A stretch of 9,356 bases of DNA from Oscillospiraceae bacterium (lineage in GTDB: Bacteria; Bacillota_A; Clostridia; Oscillospirales; Oscillospiraceae): positions 1 to 9,356 of the forward strand of contig JAILOS010000102.1 in NCBI GenBank assembly GCA_024690695.1, in the 5' to 3' direction. The notes beneath the pieces are model-generated. The model was not told where the DNA came from. It searched no databases and was given only the letters and a program-made list of their open reading frames with translations. Within the stretch, counting starts at the first letter, position 1. Each line of letters starts with the position of its first letter. Both the position numbers and the translations under genes were made by a program. This document shows positions 1 to 6,157 of this stretch, piece by piece.

Positions 1-1124
1 CAGCCGGCGATCTCTCGGACATGAAGGTCGGATTCATATTCCTTCATGACGAAAACTCGACATACGACCTCAACTTCATTAACGGCGCGAGGGAAGCGGC
101 CAAGGCGCTCGGCCTTTCCGACGACCAGATCATTCTCAAGACGAACATTCCCGAAGGCCAGGAGTGCTACGACGCTGCCGCCGAGCTCGTCGATGCCGGC
201 TGCAATATCGTCTTTGCCGACTCCTTCGGTCATGAGTCCTTCATGATCCAGGCAGCCAAGGAATTCCCCGATGTTCAGTTCTGCCACGCCACCGGCACCC
301 AGGCCCACTCCGCCGGCCTGCCCAACTTCCACAACGCCTTCGCTACGATTTATGAAGGCCGTTACCTCGGCGGTGTCGCTGCGGGCATGAAGCTCAACCA
401 GATGATCGAGGAAGGCAAGATCTCCGCCGAGCAGGCGAAGGTCGGCTACATCGGCGCCTACCCCTATGCCGAAGTGAAGTCCGGCTACACCAGCTTCTTC
501 CTCGGCGTGCGCTATATCTGCCCCTCCGCCACGATGGAGGTCACCTTCACCAACTCCTGGTATGACCCGACCCTCGAGAAGGAAGCCGCCATCCGCCTCA
601 TCGACAACGGCTGCGTCCTGATCTCCGAGCACGCCGACTCCATGGGCGCTCCCACCGAGTGCGAGTCCCGCGGCATCCCCTTCGTGTTCTACAACGGCTC
701 CGCCGCCGAAGCCTGCCCCAGCACCTTCATCGTCGCCTCCCGCATCGACTGGGCTCCCTATATGGAGTACGCCATGACCTGCGTCACCGAGGGCACGGCC
801 ATTGACGTCGACTACACCGGCACCCTTGCGACCGGCTCTGTCAAGACGACCGAAGTGAACGAAGCGGCCGCCGCTCCCGGCACCGCCGAAAAGCTGGCCG
901 AGGTTCAGGCTCTGCTGGCCTCCGGTGAGCTCCACGTCTTCGATACCGCTTCCTTCGCCGTCGGCGGCGAGACCCTGACCGAGTACCTGGCCGACGTTGA
1001 CGATATGGGCGACTTCGTTCCCGAGACCAACGTCATTGCCGACGGCTACTTCCACGAGTCCGAGTTCCGCTCCGCTCCCTATTTTGACATCGACATCGAC
1101 GGCATCACCATCATCGACAAGTAA
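1..1124 (+). CDS. BMP/Med-family substrate-binding protein of a nucleoside-type ABC importer (5' partial)
   Basis: Extracytoplasmic binding protein that would deliver a solute, probably a purine nucleoside or base, to the transporter encoded just downstream. The frame is open to the left edge: codons before the ATG at 21 read AGDLSD straight into MKVGFIFLHDENSTYD. That is the start of the mature BMP fold, so the ATG at 21 is internal and the signal peptide/lipobox lies outside the window. Family hallmarks, numbered from that Met, are DENSTYD (about 10-16) in the ligand-cleft region, FATIYEGRYLGGVAAG (about 107-122), KVGYIGAYPYAEVKSGY (about 140-156), and NSWYDPTLEKEAA followed by EHADSMGAP (about 178-211). 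The remaining length (about 373 aa) suits a mature BMP protein. Codon use is biased to GCC, TCC and ATC compared with the downstream genes, suggesting high expression. A terminator follows the stop. The family is clear; the ligand is inferred. Confidence 0.92.
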   Translation, partial: AGDLSDMKVGFIFLHDENSTYDLNFINGAREAAKALGLSDDQIILKTNIPEGQECYDAAAELVDAGCNIVFADSFGHESFMIQAAKEFPDVQFCHATGTQAHSAGLPNFHNAFATIYEGRYLGGVAAGMKLNQMIEEGKISAEQAKVGYIGAYPYAEVKSGYTSFFLGVRYICPSATMEVTFTNSWYDPTLEKEAAIRLIDNGCVLISEHADSMGAPTECESRGIPFVFYNGSAAEACPSTFIVASRIDWAPYMEYAMTCVTEGTAIDVDYTGTLATGSVKTTEVNEAAAAPGTAEKLAEVQALLASGELHVFDTASFAVGGETLTEYLADVDDMGDFVPETNVIADGYFHESEFRSAPYFDIDIDGITIIDK

Positions 1125-1147
1125 TCACTCCGAAGCGAATGATCTCT

Positions 1148-1180
1148 GGAAGCCCCGGCCCGGCACCGGGGCTTCCTTTT
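1148..1180 (+). terminator. Intrinsic terminator between binding-protein and ATPase genes
   Basis: A perfect 11-bp stem, GGAAGCCCCGG (1148-1158) pairing with CCGGGGCTTCC (1166-1176), closes a 7-nt loop and is followed by TTTTCCCTATTTT. It lies 23 nt after the binding-protein stop and is the best intrinsic terminator in the window. Because transporter genes follow on the same strand with no obvious promoter in between, it probably works as a partial (read-through) terminator that makes binding-protein mRNA exceed ATPase/permease mRNA. Partial read-through is inferred. Confidence 0.88.
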
Positions 1181-1193
1181 CCCTATTTTCCCG

Positions 1194-1241
1194 TGCCGTA
1201 AAGGGAAGCGGCCGCCGCGGCGGCCGCCGCCCTTTGCGGCA
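1194..1241 (+). repeat. Large GC-rich intercistronic hairpin with central perfect palindrome
   Basis: The outer arms 1194-1205 (TGCCGTAAAGGG) and 1230-1241 (CCCTTTGCGGCA) pair over 12 bp with one G-T wobble. After a 2x2 internal loop, the centre 1208-1227 is a perfect 20-bp palindrome containing GCGGCCGC at both ends. The whole element can fold into one long hairpin ending 16 nt before the ATPase ribosome binding site. There is no T-tract, so it is not a standard terminator. It could protect the 3' or 5' end of a processed transcript, or modulate read-through from the terminator just upstream. Confidence 0.7.
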
Positions 1242-1270
1242 TCCTCATCCTCTTGTCAAAGGAGAAAGCT

Positions 1271-2800
1271 ATGGACAACAAGACGCCCGCCGTCACGATG
1301 CGCAACATCTCCAAGCGCTTCGGGCCGGTGCTCGCCAACGACAAGGTCTGGCTGAACATCTACCGGGGCGAGATCCTCGCGCTGCTGGGCGAAAACGGCA
1401 GCGGCAAGACCACGCTGATGAACATGCTCTCCGGCATCTACTTCCCCGACGAGGGGGAGATCGCCATCGACGGCAAGCCGGTGGTCATCCGCTCGCCGAA
1501 GGACGCCTTCGACCACGGCGTCGGCATGATCCACCAGCATTTCAAGCTGGTCGACGTGCTGACGGCCGCCGAAAACGTCGTACTCGGCCTGCCCGGCAAG
1601 CTGGATCTGAAGGCCGCCTCGCAGAAGATCCGCGAGATCTGCTCCGCCTACGGCTTCGAGGTGGACCCGGAGCAGAAGATCTACGATATGTCGGTCTCGC
1701 AGAAGCAAACCGTGGAGATCGTCAAGGTGCTCTATCGCGGCGCGGATATTCTGATCCTCGACGAGCCCACCGCCGTGCTGACCCCGCAGGAGGCCGACAA
1801 GCTCTTCGCGGTGCTGCGCGCGATGCGCGACGCCGGCAAGGCGATCGTGATCATCACGCACAAGATGCACGAGGTCGAGGCCCTGTCCGACCGCGTGGCC
1901 GTGCTGCGCCACGGGCAGTTCATCGGCGACATGCCGACGAAGACCACCAACGCGCAGGAGATGACCAACATGATGGTCGGCCATCCGGTGACGCTGAACA
2001 TTGAGCGGCCCGAGCCGGTCGATCCGAAGCCGCGCATCGAGGTCCGGGACCTCACCGTGCGCAGCATCGACGGCGTGCTGAAGCTCGACGGCGTGAGCTT
2101 CACGGCCAGGTCCGGCGAGATCCTCGGCGTGGCCGGCATTTCCGGCTCCGGCCAGAAGGAGCTGCTGGAGGCCATCGCCGGGCTGCAGCCCGTGGAGGGC
2201 GGCAGCATCTGCTACGTAAACGACGACGGCTCGCGCGAGGAGCTGATCGGCAAGGACCCGCTGAGCATCCAGCAGCTGGGCGTGAGCCTGTCCTTCGTGC
2301 CGGAGGATCGGCTCGGCATGGGCCTCGTCGGCAACATGGACCTCGCGGACAACATGATGCTGCGCTCCTTCCGGCGCGGCCGCTCCCCCTTTACCGACCG
2401 CAAGAGCCCCTGGCAGCTCGCGGAAAACGTGGTCAGGGAGCTGAGCGTGCAGGCCCCCGGCATCTCGACGCCGGTGCGCCGCCTCTCGGGCGGCAATGTG
2501 CAGAAGGTGCTGGTCGGGCGCGAGATCGCCTCGGCCCCGCGCGTGCTGCTGACGGCCTACGCGGTGCGCGGGCTGGACATCAACTCTTCCTATACGATCT
2601 ACGACCTGATCAACCGCCAGAAGGCGCAGGGCGTGGCTGTGATCTACGTCGGGGAAGACCTCGACGTGCTGCTGGAGCTGTCGGACCGGATCCTCGTGCT
2701 CTGCGGCGGCAAGGTCAGCGGCGTGGTGCCCGGCCGCGGCGCGAAAAAGCGCGACGTGGGCCTGATGATGACGAAGCTGGGAGGTGGCGCCGATGAATAA
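1271..2800 (+). CDS. Tandem-domain ATPase of BMP-type nucleoside ABC importer
   Basis: Cytoplasmic energising subunit, 509 aa, with two fused nucleotide-binding domains as in NupO/RbsA-type proteins. Domain 1 (about 8-235) has Walker A GENGSGKTT (40-48), Q-loop region MIHQHF, an altered signature SVSQKQ (141-146), Walker B ILILDEP with D164/E165, and H197 in the switch. Domain 2 (about 255-500) has a degenerate Walker A, GISGSGQK (289-296, Gln where the Lys normally sits), a good signature LSGGN (405-409), and a Walker B region LLTAYAVRGLD (426-436) without the catalytic Asp-Glu pair. Only one composite ATP site therefore looks fully competent. ATG 1271 is chosen because AAAGGAG (1258-1264) sits 6 nt upstream; an in-frame TTG at 1253 has no such site. 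The end overlaps the first permease gene by 8 bp. Confidence 0.95.
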   Translation: MDNKTPAVTMRNISKRFGPVLANDKVWLNIYRGEILALLGENGSGKTTLMNMLSGIYFPDEGEIAIDGKPVVIRSPKDAFDHGVGMIHQHFKLVDVLTAAENVVLGLPGKLDLKAASQKIREICSAYGFEVDPEQKIYDMSVSQKQTVEIVKVLYRGADILILDEPTAVLTPQEADKLFAVLRAMRDAGKAIVIITHKMHEVEALSDRVAVLRHGQFIGDMPTKTTNAQEMTNMMVGHPVTLNIERPEPVDPKPRIEVRDLTVRSIDGVLKLDGVSFTARSGEILGVAGISGSGQKELLEAIAGLQPVEGGSICYVNDDGSREELIGKDPLSIQQLGVSLSFVPEDRLGMGLVGNMDLADNMMLRSFRRGRSPFTDRKSPWQLAENVVRELSVQAPGISTPVRRLSGGNVQKVLVGREIASAPRVLLTAYAVRGLDINSSYTIYDLINRQKAQGVAVIYVGEDLDVLLELSDRILVLCGGKVSGVVPGRGAKKRDVGLMMTKLGGGADE

Positions 2801-3893
2801 GAAGCCGCGCGAGCCGCTGTTTCATATCGCCAAGCGCAGCGCCCCCTCGTGGAAGCTCGCCTGGGGCGTGCGCGCCGCGGCGCTGCTGCTGGCGCTGCTG
2901 GTCTGCGGGCTGATCACCACGCTGGTCACGGGGCTGGGTCCGCTCAGGGTCTACGCCGCGATCTTCGAAGGCTCCTTCGGCTCCAGCCGCAAGGTCTGGG
3001 TGCTGGCGCAGAACGTCGCGATGCTGCTGTGCGTGTCGCTGGCCGTGACGCCGGCCTTCCGCATGCGCTGCTGGAACCTCGGCGGCGAGGGACAGGCCCT
3101 GGCCGGCGCGCTGGCCGCGGCCGCCTGCATGATCCTGCTGCCCAAGAACACGCCGAACGAGCTGATGATCGCTGCCATGACCGTCTCCAGCCTCGCCGCC
3201 GGCGCGCTCTGGGCCGGCATCCCCGCCTTCTTCAAGGCCCGCTTCAACACGAACGAGACCCTGTTCACCCTGATGATGAACTACATCGCCACCCAGCTCG
3301 TCGCCTATTTCTGCGTCGTCTGGGAGTCGCCGAAGGGCTCCGGCCAGATCGGCATCATCAACCCCTCCACGCAGCTCGGCTGGTTCCCGGAGCTCGGCGG
3401 GAACAAATACCTGCTGAACATCCTGATCGTCGCGCTGCTGTGCGTGGGCGTGTATATCTATCTCAACACCTCCAAGCACGGCTATGAGATCGCCGTTGTC
3501 GGCGAGAGCGAGCGCACCGCGCGCTACGTCGGCATCAAGGTCGACCGCGTGATCATCCGCACGATGCTGCTGTCCGGCGCGATCTGCGGCCTGGCGGGCC
3601 TGCTGCTGGTCGGCGGCACGAACCACACGCTGACGCCGAACCTCGTCGAGGGCCGCGGCTTCACCGCCGTCATGGTCTCGTGGCTGGCGAAATTCAACCC
3701 CGTCTGGATGATCTTCACCAGCTTCCTGCTGGTCTTCCTCTCCCGCGGAGCGAGCGAGATCGCCACGAACTTCGCGCTGAACAAGTCCTTCGGCGATATC
3801 CTCACCGGCATCATTCTGTTCTTCATCATCGGCTGCGAGTTTTTCATCCACTATGAGATCCGCTTCCGCAGAAGCGGGGAAAAGGAGGACTGA
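2793..3893 (+). CDS. ABC importer permease 1, NupP-like (BPD_transp_2 family)
   Basis: Integral membrane subunit, 366 aa, of the same importer. A short basic cytoplasmic N-terminus precedes a first membrane segment around residues 22-47; about eight to nine hydrophobic segments follow. The motif WNLGGEGQ (94-101) is the family's F/W-N-x-G-G-E-G-Q signature. VVGESERTARYVGIKVDR in the second half is the cytoplasmic loop expected to contact the ATPase. The C-terminus is charged (RFRRSGEKED). ATG 2793 is preferred over the in-frame GTG at 2784 because GGGAGG (2779-2784) lies 8 nt before it. It overlaps the ATPase stop by 8 bp (translational coupling likely) and stops 3 bp before the second permease. 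Family resemblance is to nucleoside permeases of the NupP/YufP type; specificity is not proven. Confidence 0.93.
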   Translation: MNKKPREPLFHIAKRSAPSWKLAWGVRAAALLLALLVCGLITTLVTGLGPLRVYAAIFEGSFGSSRKVWVLAQNVAMLLCVSLAVTPAFRMRCWNLGGEGQALAGALAAAACMILLPKNTPNELMIAAMTVSSLAAGALWAGIPAFFKARFNTNETLFTLMMNYIATQLVAYFCVVWESPKGSGQIGIINPSTQLGWFPELGGNKYLLNILIVALLCVGVYIYLNTSKHGYEIAVVGESERTARYVGIKVDRVIIRTMLLSGAICGLAGLLLVGGTNHTLTPNLVEGRGFTAVMVSWLAKFNPVWMIFTSFLLVFLSRGASEIATNFALNKSFGDILTGIILFFIIGCEFFIHYEIRFRRSGEKED

Positions 3894-3896
3894 GCC

Positions 3897-4889
3897 GTGT
3901 TCGATTTCTTCGGCTTTCTGCCCCGTGCCGTCGTGCAGGGCGTGCCGCTGCTGCTGGGCAGCACCGGCGAGACCCTGACCGAGAAGTCCGGCAACCTCAA
4001 CCTCGGCATCCCCGGCATCATGTACGTCGGCGCGATCTCGGGCGTGATCGGCTCCTTCTTTTACGAGCAGTCGCACGCCGGCGCGGGCTTTTCCGCGCTC
4101 GCCGCGGTGCTGATCCCGCTCGGCTGCTGCCTGCTCGGCTCGCTGCTGATGGGCCTGCTCTACTGCTTCCTCACCGTGACGCTGCGCGCCAACCAGAACG
4201 TCACCGGCCTCGCGCTGACGACCTTCGGCGTCGGCTTCGGCAACTTCTTCGGCGGCTCGCTGATCAAGCTGTCGGGCAGCGAGCTGCCCTCCGTCATCCT
4301 CAGCGCCACCAGCAACGCCTTCCGCACGGCGCTGCCCTTCGCCGAAAAGCTCGGCGCCTTCGGGCAGATTTTCCTGAGCTACGGCTTTCTGGCCTATCTC
4401 GCCGTCGTCATCGCCGCCGTCTGCGCTTACGTGCTCCGGCGCACGCGCACGGGCCTGCACCTGCGCGCCGTGGGCGAAAACCCCTACACCGCGGACGCCG
4501 CGGGCGTGAACGTCGTGCGCTACAAGTACGCGGCCACCTGCCTCGGCAGCGTGATCGCCGGCCTCGGCGGCCTGTACTACGTGATGGACTACGCCAAGGG
4601 CGTCTGGTCGAACAACGCCTTCGGCGACCGCGGCTGGCTCGCGATCGCGCTGGTCATCTTCACGGTCTGGCGCCCCGGCGTGGGCATCCCGGCCTCCTTC
4701 CTCTTCGGCGGGCTGTATATCCTGCACATGTACATCCCCTCGGGGATGAACCTCGCCGTCAAGGAGCTGTACAAGATGATCCCCTACGTGGTGACGGTGA
4801 TCGTGCTGATCATCACGAGCCTGCGCAACAAGCGCGAGAACCAGCCCCCCGCCTCGCTGGGCCTGCCCTATTTCCGCGAGGAGCGATAG
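3897..4889 (+). CDS. ABC importer permease 2, NupQ-like (BPD_transp_2 family)
   Basis: Second, shorter permease (330 aa), expected to form a heterodimer with the preceding gene product. The family signature GETLTEKSGNLNLGIPGIM (24-42) matches the usual G-E-x-x-x-E-R/K-x-G-x-x-N-x-G-x-x-G-x-M pattern. A second conserved loop, GLHLRAVGENPYTADAAGVNVVRYKY, lies at about 187-212 and should be the ATPase-coupling region. About eight hydrophobic segments are visible, the last (VVTVIVLIITSL) near residue 305. The start is GTG at 3897, supported by AAAGGAGG (3881-3888) 8 nt upstream and by the 3-bp gap after the first permease. It is the last gene of the importer operon; repeat-rich non-coding DNA follows. 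Confidence 0.93.
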   Translation: MFDFFGFLPRAVVQGVPLLLGSTGETLTEKSGNLNLGIPGIMYVGAISGVIGSFFYEQSHAGAGFSALAAVLIPLGCCLLGSLLMGLLYCFLTVTLRANQNVTGLALTTFGVGFGNFFGGSLIKLSGSELPSVILSATSNAFRTALPFAEKLGAFGQIFLSYGFLAYLAVVIAAVCAYVLRRTRTGLHLRAVGENPYTADAAGVNVVRYKYAATCLGSVIAGLGGLYYVMDYAKGVWSNNAFGDRGWLAIALVIFTVWRPGVGIPASFLFGGLYILHMYIPSGMNLAVKELYKMIPYVVTVIVLIITSLRNKRENQPPASLGLPYFREER

Positions 4890-4892
4890 CCC

Positions 4893-4912
4893 GGCGCGCT
4901 TAGCGGCGCGTC
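4893..4912 (+). terminator. Weak hairpin just after importer operon (possible terminator)
   Basis: GGCGCGC (4893-4899) can pair with GCGCGTC (4906-4912) across a 6-nt loop, with one G-T pair, 3 nt after the last permease stop. It lacks a T-tract (TCTAAACTGT follows), so it is at best a weak or factor-assisted terminator. The stronger hairpins of the repeat region downstream could contribute to ending the transcript. Confidence 0.3.
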
Positions 4913-4918
4913 TAAACT

Positions 4919-4945
4919 GTAGGGGACGGCGTCCTCGACGTCCCG
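4919..4945. repeat. Intergenic repeat A, copy 1
   Basis: A 27-bp unit beginning GTAGGGGACGGCGTCC and ending CGACGTCCCG, identical to the copy at 4970-4996, with a 51-bp period. Each copy holds an inverted repeat GGGACG (4923-4928) / CGTCCC (4939-4944) around a 10-nt loop. No coding function is apparent. It resembles the short dispersed GC-rich intergenic repeats I recall from clostridial gut genomes. Confidence 0.8.
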
Positions 4946-4969
4946 CACCTTAAATCCCGCCCGATCTCC

Positions 4970-4996
4970 GTAGGGGACGGCGTCCTCGACGTCCCG
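4970..4996. repeat. Intergenic repeat A, copy 2
   Basis: A base-for-base identical second copy of the unit at 4919-4945. Its inverted-repeat arms are GGGACG (4974-4979) and CGTCCC (4990-4995). The spacer between the two copies (4946-4969) is not repeated, so this is a dispersed pair rather than a simple tandem array. Confidence 0.8.
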
Positions 4997-4998
4997 TT

Positions 4999-5038
4999 CG
5001 TCCCCCCCCGCAGGGGCGGCTATCAGCCGCCCGCCTGC
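4999..5038. repeat. Intergenic repeat B, copy 1 (hairpin-forming)
   Basis: The unit begins CGT, then eight C, then GCAGGGGCGGCTATCAGCCG (the shared part ends at 5029). GGGCGGCT (5014-5021) pairs perfectly with AGCCGCCC (5025-5032) around an ATC triloop. GCAGG (5010-5014) and CCTGC (5034-5038) can extend the stem in an alternative register. It is about 54 bp from the second copy and has two extra C residues in the C-run. Confidence 0.78.
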
Positions 5039-5054
5039 GCAAGCCTCGCCCGAT

Positions 5055-5099
5055 CGTCCCCCCGCAGGGGCGGCTATCAGCCGTCCCTGCGGGGGGACG
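5055..5099. repeat. Intergenic repeat B, copy 2, within a 45-nt near-perfect hairpin
   Basis: CGTCCCCCCGCAGGG (5055-5069) pairs perfectly with CCCTGCGGGGGGACG (5085-5099). The stem continues inward through one G-T pair (5070/5084) and five more pairs to an ATC triloop (5076-5078), giving 21 pairs in 45 nt. The left half is the shared repeat B unit; the right half completes it into an almost full palindrome that copy 1 lacks. No T-tract follows on either strand, so it does not look like a standard intrinsic terminator. Confidence 0.82.
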
Positions 5100-5209
5100 C
5101 GGCGTTTCCGCGAGACCGCAGGCGCCGGGTTCAGCGCCCCTGCTGCCGCTCGCTCCTCACTCACCCAATTGGTTCATACTTTATTCACTTATTCGCGCAT
5201 GCGGGGGAT
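5100..5209. other. Non-coding leader between repeats and promoter
   Basis: This is the part of the 371-bp gap that is neither repeat nor promoter. The first half is GC-rich without a convincing gene. From about 5165 composition changes sharply to AT-rich (CAATTGGTTCATACTTTATTCACTTATTC), which in this genome marks a likely promoter or operator zone. No RNA gene, operator palindrome or small ORF with a ribosome binding site was recognised here. Confidence 0.5.
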
Positions 5210-5215
5210 TATAAT
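5184..5215 (+). promoter_or_regulatory. Probable sigma-70-type promoter for the lipid kinase-rnhA-exporter operon
   Basis: A perfect TATAAT -10 box (5210-5215) sits in the only AT-rich island of the gap, about 46 nt before the kinase ATG. The -35 element is poor: TTCACT (5184-5189) is 20 bp away and TTATTC (5189-5194) only 15 bp away. Predicted transcription would begin near 5222 and leave a short leader with a small GGCGC/GCGCC hairpin (5233-5246). The weak -35 suggests either activator dependence or a modest promoter. Confidence 0.5.
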
Positions 5216-5260
5216 AACTTTGTATTCTTATGGGCGCCGGAGCGCCGGACTGGAGACTCC

Positions 5261-6151
5261 ATGAACAAGAAACTGATGCTGATCATCAACCCCGCCGCGG
5301 GCCGCGGCGGCTACAAGGTCAATTTTGCCGACGCGATGCAGCTGCTCTCGGGCGGCGGCTTCCGCGTTGACCTCTATTATACCGCCGGCCGCGGCGACGC
5401 CTCGGCCTTCGCCCGCGAGCGCGGCGCGAACTACGACATTGTGGCCTGCATCGGCGGCGACGGCACGCTCAGCGAGGTCTTCGACGGTCTGATGGACCTG
5501 CGCGACCCCCCGCCGGTCGGCTATATCCCGATGGGCACCTCCAACGACGTGGCGACCACGCTCGGCCTGCCGAAAAACAACTGCGTGGAGGCCGCGCGGC
5601 GCATCCTCGAGGGCACGGCCCTGCCCTACGACGTGGGCAGCTTCGGCGCGGACGGCTACTTCAGCTATATCGCGGCCTTCGGCGCCTTCACCGACGTCGC
5701 CTACAGCACGCCGCAGGACCAGAAAAACGCGCTGGGCCACCTGGCCTACGTGCTGCAGGGCATGGCGAAGCTGCCGACGATCACCAGCTATCACACGCGC
5801 GTGGAGTACGACGGCGGCGTGTTCGAGGGCGACCTCGTCTACGGCAGCATGTCCAACTCCACCTCCGTCGCCGGCATCGTGAAATTCCGCGAGAACATGG
5901 TGAGCCTGAACGACGGCCTGTCCGAGCTGGTGCTCGTGCGCACGCCCGAGAGTCTCGACGTCTTCGCCGATCTGGCCGCGAGCGTGCTGAGCCAGCGCTT
6001 CGACAGCGACAGCCTCGTGATTTTGCAGACCAAAGCCGCGCGCTTCTCCTTCGACCGGCCCGTCGCCTGGACGCGCGACGGCGAGGACGGCGGCGAGCAT
6101 AGGGAGCTGGCGCTGAGCACCTGCCCCTCGGCCCTGCGGATCATCCGCTGA
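5261..6151 (+). CDS. Diacylglycerol kinase family (YegS/BmrU/DgkB-like) lipid kinase
   Basis: Soluble, membrane-associated kinase expected to phosphorylate diacylglycerol or a related lipid with ATP, returning diacylglycerol to phosphatidic acid. The 296 aa match the family's normal size. The N-terminal INPAAGRG (9-16) and the nucleotide-binding GGDGTLSEV (65-73) are textbook, followed by PMGTSNDVA (90-98) for the usual P-x-G-T-x-N-D-x-A. In the C-terminal lobe, LNDGLSELVLV and WTRDGE supply the conserved D-G and D-G-E residues of the active-site region. ATG 5261 has GGAG (5252-5255) 5 nt upstream. It is the first gene of a three-gene operon, 6 bp before rnhA. Whether it is a true DgkB recycling enzyme or acts on another lipid cannot be decided from sequence. 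Confidence 0.92.
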   Translation: MNKKLMLIINPAAGRGGYKVNFADAMQLLSGGGFRVDLYYTAGRGDASAFARERGANYDIVACIGGDGTLSEVFDGLMDLRDPPPVGYIPMGTSNDVATTLGLPKNNCVEAARRILEGTALPYDVGSFGADGYFSYIAAFGAFTDVAYSTPQDQKNALGHLAYVLQGMAKLPTITSYHTRVEYDGGVFEGDLVYGSMSNSTSVAGIVKFRENMVSLNDGLSELVLVRTPESLDVFADLAASVLSQRFDSDSLVILQTKAARFSFDRPVAWTRDGEDGGEHRELALSTCPSALRIIR

Positions 6152-6157
6152 GCGCCG

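Noticed and set aside
966..983. 18-bp exact match GGCGAGACCCTGACCGAG between the binding-protein gene and 3966-3983 in the second permease gene
   Set aside because: Both encode G-E-T-L-T-E in frame. In the permease this is part of its family signature. A shared short peptide with the same codon bias explains it, and flanks differ, so recombination or duplication is not supported.
2715..4727. Very long open frame on the minus strand (670 codons) opposite the importer permeases
   Set aside because: It is opposite two unmistakable permease genes. Its translation is compositionally skewed (Ala, Glu, Asp, His, Gln, Arg) with no domain, as expected from the reverse complement of GC-rich codons.
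4919..5099. Possible CRISPR array in the repeat-rich gap
   Set aside because: There are only two copies of each of two different units, with unequal spacers, internal hairpins and no cas genes nearby, so this is not a CRISPR array.
5055..5099. Strong hairpin as a terminator for the importer operon
   Set aside because: No T-tract follows on the + strand (CGCGGCG follows) and it belongs to a repeat family, so a standard intrinsic terminator role is not supported, although it may still affect transcript ends.
4868..5164. 98-codon minus-strand frame across the intergenic repeats
   Set aside because: Its repeated peptide (DVEDAVPY) arises simply from the duplicated DNA repeats being open in this frame. 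There is no good ribosome binding site or known domain.
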